Made by a program: the position numbers and the translations under genes. From the NCBI RefSeq assembly GCF_021117425.1, contig NZ_CP088298.1, positions 3,534,001 through 3,598,000 on the forward strand: a stretch of DNA of 64,000 nucleotides, read 5' to 3'. The DNA is from Brevibacterium zhoupengii. GTDB lineage: Bacteria > Actinomycetota > Actinomycetes > Actinomycetales > Brevibacteriaceae. A model generated the notes under the pieces. That model had not been told where the DNA came from and searched no databases. It saw only the letters and a program-made list of their open reading frames with translations. Every line of letters begins with the position of its first letter. The first letter of the stretch is position 1. Positions 18,790-26,628 of the stretch are shown piece by piece.

Positions 18790-19707
18790 TCAGTCGTGCA
18801 CGTTGACCATGTGCTCCAGCAGTGCTCGGGCTCCGGTTGAAAGCCGACGCCTGGGCGACCACACCGCGTGCAGTTCCCGGTCGAGGGCGACTCCGGACTC
18901 CACTGGCAGCGGCACCAGGCGGCGAGCGCTGAAGTCATCGCGCAGGGCCAACTCCGAGAGCACGACCGGCGCGATACCGGTGGCTGCGGCGATCTTCAGC
19001 GCCGAGTTCGACCCGTACTCCCCCGCCACGCGCGCTCCGCCGTACTGTGCCAAAGCGGCGTCGAGGACCTCTCGCGTTCCCGAACCGACCTCTCTGACCA
19101 GAAGCGGCACCGTCGCCAACTCCTCGGCGCCGATCGGGTGAGTCCAGGCCTCGGCGAAGGTGGGTGCGGAGGCGATCATGAGCCGGTCATGACCGACCAC
19201 CTCGGCAGGGAAGCCCTCCGGCAGGGACACGGATTCGATGAGTCCGAGGTCGCAGCGCTGCTCGCGCACTGCCGCGATGACTGCCGAGGAGTTCTCGACG
19301 GCCAGGCCCACGTCGATGTCGGGATGCATCGAGGTGAACGTCGTCAGATATCTCGGCAGCAGGTATTCGGCCACGGTCAGGGAGGCGGACACGCGCACGG
19401 TGCCGGCCCGGGCATCCTGGATCGCGCGGGTGCCCGCATTGAGATCGGCATAGGCATCGATGACCTTCGAGGCCCACTGGGCAACCGCGTGGCCTTCGGC
19501 GGTGAGCTGGGTGCCCTGCGGAGAGCGCTGCAGCAGAGGTACCTTGAGATCCCGTTCGAGATTGCGCAGGCTGCGCGAGGCATTCGGCTGGGCAAGTCCC
19601 ATCGCCTCGGCGGCCTGTCCGATGGATTGAGCGCTCGCGCTCAGCGTCACCAGCAGCCCCAGAGCCGGCAGCTCGGGCCAATCCTGCATTCTGCTGAGAT
19701 CCTGCAT
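18790..19707 (-). CDS. LysR-family transcriptional regulator
   Basis: A 305-residue LysR-type regulator with an N-terminal helix-turn-helix (SIGQAAEAMGLAQPNASRSLRNLERDL, about residues 24-50) and a periplasmic-binding-like effector domain. The ATG at 19707 sits six bases after a CATAAT -10-like element, so its mRNA may be leaderless. An internal ATG at 19689 has AGGA upstream and is an alternative. It is divergent from the YeiH-family transporter, as in the YeiE/YeiH arrangement of other bacteria, and a palindrome with LysR-box geometry lies between them. A role in controlling the transporter is likely. Confidence 0.85.
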   Translation of the reverse strand: MQDLSRMQDWPELPALGLLVTLSASAQSIGQAAEAMGLAQPNASRSLRNLERDLKVPLLQRSPQGTQLTAEGHAVAQWASKVIDAYADLNAGTRAIQDARAGTVRVSASLTVAEYLLPRYLTTFTSMHPDIDVGLAVENSSAVIAAVREQRCDLGLIESVSLPEGFPAEVVGHDRLMIASAPTFAEAWTHPIGAEELATVPLLVREVGSGTREVLDAALAQYGGARVAGEYGSNSALKIAAATGIAPVVLSELALRDDFSARRLVPLPVESGVALDRELHAVWSPRRRLSTGARALLEHMVNVHD

Positions 19708-19719
19708 GGCCCGATTATG

Positions 19720-19738
19720 CCATATCATCCCGATATGG
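19720..19738. promoter_or_regulatory. Probable LysR operator
   Basis: CCATATC at 19720-19726 and GATATGG at 19732-19738 form a perfect inverted repeat with a five-base spacer. The pattern includes T-N11-A, the classical LysR box. It lies in the 86-base gap between the lysR-type and yeiH-type genes. Confidence 0.6.
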
Positions 19739-19793
19739 GTTGTTCGACTTTTGGCGGCTACCGCTTCCCGCCCCTGCTTGACAGACTGAAGCA

Positions 19794-20903
19794 ATGAAGC
19801 GCATTGTCCGTCTCCTCCCCGGCCTGGGGGTCGCCGCAGCCGCCACCGCGATCGCGTGGCCCATCTCCATGCTGGCTCCCGTCCTCTCCCCGCTCCTCAT
19901 CGCCATCGTCCTGGGGATCATTGTGGGCAATGCCTTTCCTGAGCTGCCGCCGACCTTCCGGCCCGGTCTCGACTTCGCTGCCAAACCTCTCCTGCGATTG
20001 GGCATTGTGGCCCTCGGCGCGCAGGTGGTTCTTGGTGACATCCTCGAACTCGGGTGGCTGGTCCTCGTCCTCGCCGCCGTTGTCGTTGCCGTCGGCATCG
20101 TCTCCGGACTGCTCCTGGCTCGCCCGTTCCGCGTCGAGTCGAATCTGGCGCTGCTCATCGGGTGCGGGTTCGGCATCTGCGGTGCCGCCGCTGTCGCCGG
20201 TGTCGAGTCGACGCTGAAGGCGAAGAAGGAGGACGTGGCCGCGGCGATCGGCCTTGTGGTCCTCTTCGGCACGCTGATGATCGCCGTGATCCCGTCACTG
20301 AGCATCGCCTTCGGGCTCGCCCCAGACACCGCAGGAATGTGGGGTGGGGCCTCGACGCACGAGGTCGCGCAGGTCGTCGCGATCGGCGGCATCATCGGCC
20401 CAGCTGCTCTGCAGGTCGCCGTCCTCGTCAAGCTCTCCCGCGTCATCATGCTCGCCCCGACCGTCGCCGTCCTCAGCCTGGTGATGCGTCGCAGGGAGAG
20501 CCGGGCGCAGGCCTCGGTGACTTCTCCCGCCGAGGTGGCCCCGCAGTCCTCCTCGACTGCGCAGTCCTCGTCGCCGGCCGGGTCATCATCGTCGCCCGGG
20601 GAGTCCCTTTCGGGCAGGCGGCCTCCGGCGCCTGCGACGAAACGTCCGCCCATCGTGCCGCTGTTCGTCCTCGGGTTCCTTCTCATGGCGGGTCTGCGCA
20701 CCTTCGGTCTGCTGCCCGAGGTCGCCGTGTCCGGTCTGGGCTGGCTGCAGACCGTGTGCCTCGCCATGGCGATGTTCGCTCTCGGTCGCGGTGTGCAATG
20801 GCGTTCGCTGCGCAACCTCGGCGCCGGTCCCATCGGGCTGGCCGCGACGACGACTCTCATCGTCGCTGCGATAGGACTGGGCGGAGCCCTCCTGTTGACC
20901 TGA
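19794..20903 (+). CDS. YeiH-family putative sulfate exporter (UPF0324)
   Basis: A 369-residue polytopic membrane protein of the YeiH/UPF0324 family. Conserved family blocks are visible: LSPLLIAIVLGIIVGNAFPELP, GLDFAAKPLLRLGIVALGAQV, GCGFGICGAAAVAGVESTLKAKKEDVAAAIGLVVLFGTL and WGGASTHEVAQVVA. A hydrophilic Ser/Pro/Ala-rich loop (about residues 235-280) interrupts the C-terminal half. Family members are proposed to export sulfate or related anions, but evidence is thin. It is the likely target of the divergent LysR regulator. Confidence 0.82.
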   Translation: MKRIVRLLPGLGVAAAATAIAWPISMLAPVLSPLLIAIVLGIIVGNAFPELPPTFRPGLDFAAKPLLRLGIVALGAQVVLGDILELGWLVLVLAAVVVAVGIVSGLLLARPFRVESNLALLIGCGFGICGAAAVAGVESTLKAKKEDVAAAIGLVVLFGTLMIAVIPSLSIAFGLAPDTAGMWGGASTHEVAQVVAIGGIIGPAALQVAVLVKLSRVIMLAPTVAVLSLVMRRRESRAQASVTSPAEVAPQSSSTAQSSSPAGSSSSPGESLSGRRPPAPATKRPPIVPLFVLGFLLMAGLRTFGLLPEVAVSGLGWLQTVCLAMAMFALGRGVQWRSLRNLGAGPIGLAATTTLIVAAIGLGGALLLT

Positions 20904-20938
20904 GCGGGTGCTGACCTGAGCGCGTGCTGGCTTGAGCA
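20896..20938. repeat. 16-bp tandem repeat spanning the yeiH-type stop codon
   Basis: The unit TGACCTGAGCGGGTGC starts at 20896, recurs with one change at 20912, and continues as a degenerate third copy to about 20938. The first copy includes the gene's TGA stop. Each extra copy lies in the spacer, as in the other 3'-end duplications of this window. Confidence 0.65.
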
Positions 20939-21064
20939 CACATGCTGGAAGCCCGCCCTGCCGACTGCCCGATCTCGATACGATGATCCTGAAGTCGGCT
21001 CGGGAGACGATCCCGAACCGGGGCAAGAACACGAGCGACGCCACGGTGAGCGAAGGATGCAGCA

Positions 21065-22468
21065 ATGAGCGCAAACGCAATAGTCATCGGCAGCGGCGTG
21101 ATGGGGGCTTCGATCGCCTACTCGCTGGCCAGACGCGGATACACAGTCACCGTCGTCGACAAGAAATCGGGACCGGCCCAGGGATCGACCGGGGCGACGA
21201 GTGCGATCGTTCGCTTCACCTATTCGCTGCGAGACTCCATCGCCCTGGCCTGGGAGTCCAAGCATCTGTGGGAGAACCTGCGAGACCACCTCCAGGCGCC
21301 GGAAGCGGAACCAGTGGCGGACTTCATTCGCACCGGCATGGCCGTCATCGACATTCCCGGACTGCTTCCGCCCACCCTCCGCTCCGACTTCGACGATCTC
21401 TCCATCCCCTACACCGAGTGGGATGCAGTCGACCTCTCGCGGGAGCTGCCCGGCATCGACGTCTCGAACCACTACCCACCCGTGCGTCCCGATGATCCGG
21501 CGTTCCTCGATGACAGCGAGGAGGAGGCGAGTGCCCTGTACACACCCGACGGCGGGTACATCTCTGATCCGGTCCTGGCCACGGAGAACTTCGTCCGCGC
21601 CGCCCAACGACACGGCGCACAGTTCCTCTACAACGCCGAAGTCATCGCCTTAGACCACCACCTCCTCGACCCACAGCAGAACGTTGAAGGTATGGCTAGC
21701 GAAGGAGGCGCACCCGAAGACGTGACCGAAGGCGCGCCCAGAGCAGGCGGCGACTCTACTGAGGGGCGCACCGCTTGGAGCGTCGAGCTTGCCGACGGCA
21801 GGGTCCTCGACGCCTCTGTCGTGGTGAATGCGGCAGGCCCTTGGTCCTCGAGACTCAACGAGCTCGCCGGCATCGGATCGGACCATGGGGTCTCACTGAC
21901 TCCGCTGCGCCAGGAGGTCCACACTCTGCCGGCGGAATCGACTGTCATCCGCGCCGACGGCTCCCGCATCCCTGCACTCCTCGACGCCGGCATCGGCACC
22001 TATATGCGCGCCGAGGTGGGAGGGCAGCTGCTCATCGGAGGCTCAGAACCCGAGTGCGACGAACTCGAATGGGTGGATGATCCCGACGAGGTATCCATGA
22101 GTGTTCGCCCCGAGCAGTTTGAGACGCAGTCGCTGCGCGCGGCCAAACGATTCAACGACATCACGATACCGAACCGAGCGCGCGGAGTCGTCGGCGTCTA
22201 CGACGTCGCCGCGGACTGGACGCCGATCTATGATCGGTCAGAGGCAGATGGCTTCTATCAGGCTGTCGGCACCAGCGGCAATCAGTTCAAGAACGCACCG
22301 ATGGTCGGCGAACTCATGGCAGGCCTCATCGACGCTGTCGAAGCCGGCCACGACCACGACAGTGATCCGGTCCGCATTTCACTCACATACACCGACGAAG
22401 AGTTGGACCTGGGCGCCTTCTCCCGCCTGCGCACACCGGCAGGAACAAGCGGCAATGTGATGGGCTGA
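21065..22468 (+). CDS. FAD-dependent amine oxidoreductase (DAO family)
   Basis: A 467-residue flavoprotein of the D-amino-acid oxidase / sarcosine-oxidase-like family. The FAD motif AIVIGSGVMGASIAYSLARRG is at the N-terminus, followed by GSTGATSAIVRFTYS. The ribityl-binding end motif is recognisable as YQAVGTSGNQFKNAPMVGELMAGLI. A Gly/Glu-rich insert of about 35 residues (around EGMASEGGAPEDVTEGAPR) lies in the middle of the FAD domain and looks like a surface loop. It probably oxidises an amino acid or N-methyl compound. It is followed by a MatC-type carrier on the same strand. Confidence 0.78.
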   Translation: MSANAIVIGSGVMGASIAYSLARRGYTVTVVDKKSGPAQGSTGATSAIVRFTYSLRDSIALAWESKHLWENLRDHLQAPEAEPVADFIRTGMAVIDIPGLLPPTLRSDFDDLSIPYTEWDAVDLSRELPGIDVSNHYPPVRPDDPAFLDDSEEEASALYTPDGGYISDPVLATENFVRAAQRHGAQFLYNAEVIALDHHLLDPQQNVEGMASEGGAPEDVTEGAPRAGGDSTEGRTAWSVELADGRVLDASVVVNAAGPWSSRLNELAGIGSDHGVSLTPLRQEVHTLPAESTVIRADGSRIPALLDAGIGTYMRAEVGGQLLIGGSEPECDELEWVDDPDEVSMSVRPEQFETQSLRAAKRFNDITIPNRARGVVGVYDVAADWTPIYDRSEADGFYQAVGTSGNQFKNAPMVGELMAGLIDAVEAGHDHDSDPVRISLTYTDEELDLGAFSRLRTPAGTSGNVMG

Positions 22469-22651
22469 ACTGCGAGCCGCTGGGCCGATCCCCAACTCGC
22501 CGGGCCCAGATGAGCACCCTCAAGTGCCGATATCTGGGAAATACCGACCAAATGGCTCGCGGCAACCGTTCCTGCCGGTACTGGGATGGTAGTGTCACTC
22601 AGCGAATCAACCAGTTTCGCTCAGCGATATTTCAGCCTCATTGGGGATCCT

Positions 22652-24070
22652 ATGCTCGTACAAATCATTGCGTTGTTGATCTTCGTCGCCCTGTTCGCGA
22701 TCGGCGCGATCCGGGGCGTGCAGATCGGCGTACTCATGCTCGTCGGCGCCGCCGGAACCGGCCTGTTCCTGACAGATATGACCGTCGACGACATCATTGC
22801 GGAGTTCCCGCTGTCCATCATGATCCTGCTGGCCGGGGTCACCTACTTCTTCGCCATTGCGCAGGAGAACGGAACCGTCGACAAGATCATCGACTGGGCA
22901 CTGGAGAAGGTCGGATCCTCTGCCGTCCTCCTGCCTATCGTCTTCTTCGTCATCACAGCGGGCATTGCCTCCATGGGTGCGCCTCTGGCCGGTCTCGTCA
23001 TGATGCCGGTCGGCATGCAGGTGGCCCGCAAGTACGGAGTCGACTTCGCTCTGATGGGTCTGGCGATCTGCTTCGCCATCGGCGCCGGTGGGTTCGCCCC
23101 GACCAGCCTCTACGGCATCGTCACCTACAGCACCGCCCATGATGCGGGAATCGATCTCTCTCCCTTCCTGCTCTTCGGCATCGCGGTCGTCGTCTACCTC
23201 GTGATGCTCACCGTCGCCTATTTCATGTTCGGTCGTCAGCTCTTCGGACGGAAGTCCGCCATGGCCGCTGCAGGATCAGTGCACTCCGGGGCACACGCCA
23301 CCGGAACGAACGAGTTCGGAACCACCGACGAAGGCGCCGGTTCGACGATCTCCCGCGGATCCGCCTCGGCGACGAAGGTGGCCTTCGGTGAAGACGACGA
23401 GGACGAAGCCCTGTTCGACTCCTCGAGCTCCTCGGAGAGTGCCGAGTCGGGGCCCTTCTCGTTCGTGCAGATCCTCACAGTGGTCCTTATGGTCGGCCTC
23501 ATCGGTTCGGTCGTCGTTCTGGCCGCGTTCGGCAAGGAACCCGACATCGGCCTGCTCTGCTTCCTCTTCGGTGCGATTCTCTCGCTCGCCGATCCCAAGA
23601 CCGGCAAGGCTGCACTGCCCAAGATCGACTGGTCGACGGTTCTGCTCGTCGGCGGCATCATCACGTTCGTCGGCGTACTGCAGAACATGGGCGCCGTCGA
23701 CCTCCTCGGCGAGGGTGCGGAGGCGATCGGTTCGCCGCTCATCGCGGCCTTCGTTCTGTGCATCGTGGGCGGACTCGTCTCCGCCTTCGCCTCGACGACA
23801 GGCATCCTCGCGGCACTCGTGCCCTTGGCGCTGCCTCTCATCGCCGCCGGCGGAGTCCCCGGCTGGGCGCTCATTGCGGCACTCGGCGTGTGCTCGGCCG
23901 TCGTCGACGTCTCACCGTTCTCGACACTGGGTGCCACGGTCGTGGCCACTGTCCCGCAGGATCACAAGGCCAGGCTCACTCGCATCCTCGTGAAGTTCGG
24001 CATGTCGATGGTCATCATCGGACCCATCGTCCTCGTCGGCGGGCTCGTCGTCCCGGCCATGTTCTTCTGA
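22652..24070 (+). CDS. MatC-type dicarboxylate transporter
   Basis: A 472-residue polytopic transporter with the MatC N-terminal domain pattern (LVQIIALLIFVALFAIGAIRGVQIGVLMLV, then LAGVTYFFAIAQENGTVDKIIDWALEKVG). A Ser/Glu-rich cytoplasmic loop (about residues 205-270) divides two membrane halves. The C-terminal half carries FASTTGILAALVPLALPL and DVSPFSTLGATVVATVP. MatC proteins import malonate or other dicarboxylates. The ATG at 22652 follows GGGGAT; a GTG at 22586 would add 22 residues. It follows the amine oxidase by 183 bases. Confidence 0.78.
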   Translation: MLVQIIALLIFVALFAIGAIRGVQIGVLMLVGAAGTGLFLTDMTVDDIIAEFPLSIMILLAGVTYFFAIAQENGTVDKIIDWALEKVGSSAVLLPIVFFVITAGIASMGAPLAGLVMMPVGMQVARKYGVDFALMGLAICFAIGAGGFAPTSLYGIVTYSTAHDAGIDLSPFLLFGIAVVVYLVMLTVAYFMFGRQLFGRKSAMAAAGSVHSGAHATGTNEFGTTDEGAGSTISRGSASATKVAFGEDDEDEALFDSSSSSESAESGPFSFVQILTVVLMVGLIGSVVVLAAFGKEPDIGLLCFLFGAILSLADPKTGKAALPKIDWSTVLLVGGIITFVGVLQNMGAVDLLGEGAEAIGSPLIAAFVLCIVGGLVSAFASTTGILAALVPLALPLIAAGGVPGWALIAALGVCSAVVDVSPFSTLGATVVATVPQDHKARLTRILVKFGMSMVIIGPIVLVGGLVVPAMFF

Positions 24071-24075
24071 GGGAC

Positions 24076-24111
24076 CTGTGGTCCGGGCCCATTGGGGCGC
24101 CCGGACCACAG
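24076..24111. terminator. 13-bp hairpin between convergent genes
   Basis: CTGTGGTCCGGGC at 24076-24088 pairs perfectly with 24099-24111 around a ten-base loop. It begins five bases after the MatC-type stop and precedes the convergent GNAT stop at 24125. Confidence 0.75.
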
Positions 24112-24124
24112 AGCTCTCGTCACA

Positions 24125-24712
24125 TCAGCGCAGCTCCTTGACCAGGATGACGAACTCGAGGTCATCGACCAACGGCACCCCGAACCGGTCGTCACCATAG
24201 GGGAAGGGTTCGATCTCGCCTGTGCGCTCGTAGCCCCGGCGCTCATAGTAGGCGATGAGTTCGGCACGCTTGTTGATGACGCTCATCCGCAGCGAACGAG
24301 CGTTCCAGCGTTCGGCCACCCATGCCTCGGCGAGGTTCATCAGGGCCGATCCCACTCCTTGGCCCTGCCCCTCTGGGGACACCGCGAGCACGCCGAGGTA
24401 GGCGGTTCCGTCAACAGGTTCGCGCAGGTAGACGCTGCCGACGGCCAGGCCCTCCGCAGAGCGCACCAAGAGCATCGAGGAATCGGTTTCGGCGAGCATT
24501 TCGCGGGCCATATCGGCGTTCAGTCGCTGACCGCTGAGCAGATCAGCCTCGGTCGTCCAACCCTGCTTCGAGGGTTCGCCGCGGTAGGCGGAGGCGACCA
24601 GTGCGACATAGTCGTCGATATCGTCAACGCCGAGTTCGCTGACGTCGAAGCCTGTTTCATTCAGGATCAGTGTGTGAGCATCGACCATGGTGGCAGGGGC
24701 GTGAGTGGACAT
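24125..24712 (-). CDS. GNAT-family N-acetyltransferase
   Basis: A 195-residue GNAT acetyltransferase. The acetyl-CoA-binding motif A is clear: LGVLAVSPEGQGQGVGSALMNLAEAWV near residue 105, with Q/RxxGxG/A as QGQGVG. Motif B follows as AYYERRGYERTGEIEPFP. The substrate is unknown. The ATG at 24712 has AAGGAG seven bases upstream. It is convergent with the MatC-type carrier and divergent from the next small GNAT gene. Confidence 0.82.
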   Translation of the reverse strand: MSTHAPATMVDAHTLILNETGFDVSELGVDDIDDYVALVASAYRGEPSKQGWTTEADLLSGQRLNADMAREMLAETDSSMLLVRSAEGLAVGSVYLREPVDGTAYLGVLAVSPEGQGQGVGSALMNLAEAWVAERWNARSLRMSVINKRAELIAYYERRGYERTGEIEPFPYGDDRFGVPLVDDLEFVILVKELR

Positions 24713-24881
24713 AGGTCGGCTCCTTGAGGATGTCTGACCGTCGCCGGGAACGGCCGAAAGAACGGGTTGCTCAACAGGTTAGTCGCTCGGCCGCGAACGC
24801 AACTATAGTTTCACGTATCAGGACTGACACATTCGCCTGCTGGTATGCGCTGGCCGGCATTTTCGCCCTTGAGGAGCGTTC

Positions 24882-25208
24882 ATGGATCTCGTGATCTCGG
24901 ATGAGACGTATACCTTCGCCCACGACGCTGCGGCTGACCGCTTCACGGTGAGCCACGACGGCAAGCCCATCGGTCACGTCGACTACATCGACCGCGTGGC
25001 CAGCCCGGATGACACATCCGAATCCGCGGTGCGCACCTTCACCCACACCGAGGTGTCCCCCGCCTATGGTGGTCGTGGCATCGCCGCACATCTGGTGCGC
25101 TTTGCCCTGGAGACCAGCGCCGAGGCGGGTCTGACCTTCCGTACGACCTGCTCCTATGTCATGGACTTCTTCCGCAAGAACCCCGAGTTCGACGAGATGC
25201 GGGCCTGA
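24882..25208 (+). CDS. Small GNAT acetyltransferase (YjdJ type)
   Basis: A 108-residue minimal GNAT domain of the YjdJ/NATD1 group. It has TFTHTEVSPAYGGRGIAAHLVRFALE, where GGRGIA is the acetyl-CoA loop, followed by TCSYVMDFFRKNPEF, which closes the fold. The ATG at 24882 has GAGGAG upstream. Its last 55 bases overlap the 3' end of the convergent DUF2306 gene, so the two transcripts must be complementary at their ends. Confidence 0.85.
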   Translation: MDLVISDETYTFAHDAAADRFTVSHDGKPIGHVDYIDRVASPDDTSESAVRTFTHTEVSPAYGGRGIAAHLVRFALETSAEAGLTFRTTCSYVMDFFRKNPEFDEMRA

Positions 25209-25660
25209 GCAGGCACGAACCTGAGGACGTAGCCCACCCAGAGCGTCGCGGCGATGACCACGAGGGCGACGGCGCCCCACAGCAGACCGGGTTCGGCCAC
25301 CGCCAGCTGCGGAATGTCGCGACTGGGGATGATCGCGGCGAAGGTGCCCGCCGCCAGCGCCCCGAGCCATGATCCGACCATCATCGACACGTGCCGGCGG
25401 ATCTTGCCGATGCGAATCGAGATGACGCCGATGGTTGTGGTTGCGAACGTGAAGATCGCGAGCGCATGGAAGACCGTGAAGCTTCCGCTGAGAGTGTAGA
25501 TGAACATGCCGCTCACACATACGAAGTACATGAGTATGACCCATGACCGCCCGATCCATCTGTGTTTGCGGTCCTTGGCTCGCCGGATGAGCTGAACCGG
25601 TGCCAGCAGCACAACACCCGAGGCGGCCAGTGCGTGGATTGCTATGAACATCGTTGTCAT
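25154..25660 (-). CDS. DUF2306 membrane protein
   Basis: A 168-residue protein with four to five membrane segments (FIAIHALAASGVVLLAP, VILMYFVCVSGMFIYTL, FHALAIFTFATTTIGVISI, WLGALAAGTFAAI, WGAVALVVIAATLWVGYVL). The helix 1-2 region, RRAKDRKHRWIGRSWVILMY, is characteristic of DUF2306 proteins, whose function is unknown. A TATCTT element six bases before the ATG suggests leaderless translation. Divergent from a MerR-family regulator that may control it. It overlaps the convergent GNAT gene by 55 bases. Confidence 0.78.
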   Translation of the reverse strand: MTTMFIAIHALAASGVVLLAPVQLIRRAKDRKHRWIGRSWVILMYFVCVSGMFIYTLSGSFTVFHALAIFTFATTTIGVISIRIGKIRRHVSMMVGSWLGALAAGTFAAIIPSRDIPQLAVAEPGLLWGAVALVVIAATLWVGYVLRFVPAQARISSNSGFLRKKSMT

Positions 25661-25779
25661 AGACTTAAGATAGTTCCACTAACCAAGGGCGGCAACGTAG
25701 ATAGCGGAGCCGGATCTGCTATCCAATCGAGCCGCCTAACCACTGGCCTTCCGGCCCGATTGAGGATGTGGGGATTCGC

Positions 25780-26514
25780 ATGAAACTCAGTGCTCTGGCC
25801 GCAGAATCCGGGGTCTCGACCGCCAGCATCAAGTACTACATCCACGTCGGCATCCTGCCCCCTGGCCGGAAGCGGAATGCGACCACCGCTGTCTACTCCC
25901 AAGCCCATCTTGATCGCCTTGCCCTCATCACCTGGCTGCGACGAGAGCTCGGATCCCCGATCGAGTCCATCGCCGCACTGACGCGGGCCATCGACGACGA
26001 GTCCTTGGAGAACATCGAACTGATGGGCCTCTGTCAGAGGCTGGCTCTGGAGGCGAGCAATGTCCTGAAGTCCGCTGACCCGGCGTCACCGACAGCCCAC
26101 TCGACTTCACAGCCGGACGACTCTGAATCACCTCCCCACTCCGAATCCTCATCCTCATCCTCATCCGTCGAGAACGATATTCGTGGGGTTCTTCACGAAC
26201 TGGGATGGCCGGACATCTCAACGACCGCAGTGGCCTCAATGGCCGGCGTTCTCGATGAGCTCAGCGCCTCGGGATACCACGTGGGACCGGATACGATTCG
26301 TCGCCATATCCGTTCTCTGGCCGAGGTCGCCAGCAGGAACACCCGCCCGATCACCGATGATCTGAGCAGAGATCGCATCTGCATCGAGGTGATGCGCGGA
26401 ATCACGATGCACAACAGACTTCTCATCACGACCAGCGCGCTCGTCCATGCTTCCCTGTCCGCCATGCCACGAAGCTCGCAGAATTCCGCACCTCAGGCAA
26501 CGAAATTCGAATGA
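25780..26514 (+). CDS. MerR-family transcriptional regulator
   Basis: A 244-residue regulator with an N-terminal MerR winged helix (MKLSALAAESGVSTASIKYYIHVGILPPG, residues 1-29) and the following helices ending in ELGSPIESIAALTRAID. A serine-rich linker (about residues 122-132) precedes a C-terminal effector domain with no recognised ligand motif. The linker is encoded by a six-base repeat, TCCTCA, at about 26144-26167. Copy-number change there would stay in frame. The ATG at 25780 has GGGGAT upstream. It is divergent from the DUF2306 gene. Confidence 0.8.
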   Translation: MKLSALAAESGVSTASIKYYIHVGILPPGRKRNATTAVYSQAHLDRLALITWLRRELGSPIESIAALTRAIDDESLENIELMGLCQRLALEASNVLKSADPASPTAHSTSQPDDSESPPHSESSSSSSSVENDIRGVLHELGWPDISTTAVASMAGVLDELSASGYHVGPDTIRRHIRSLAEVASRNTRPITDDLSRDRICIEVMRGITMHNRLLITTSALVHASLSAMPRSSQNSAPQATKFE

Positions 26515-26628
26515 CTTACAGCGGTTATCACCACTACACTGTGTGCAGGCTGCTCTCTGCCGTGCCCGTCGGCCACCCCGCAGTCATATCTTTTCGATAG
26601 CCGAACGACAACCAAAGGAGGACCTGTC

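Noticed and set aside
19715..21613. 632-codon open frame on the minus strand
   Set aside because: It covers the yeiH-type and amine oxidase genes in antisense and is extremely Arg/Ser/Pro-rich. It is a composition artefact.
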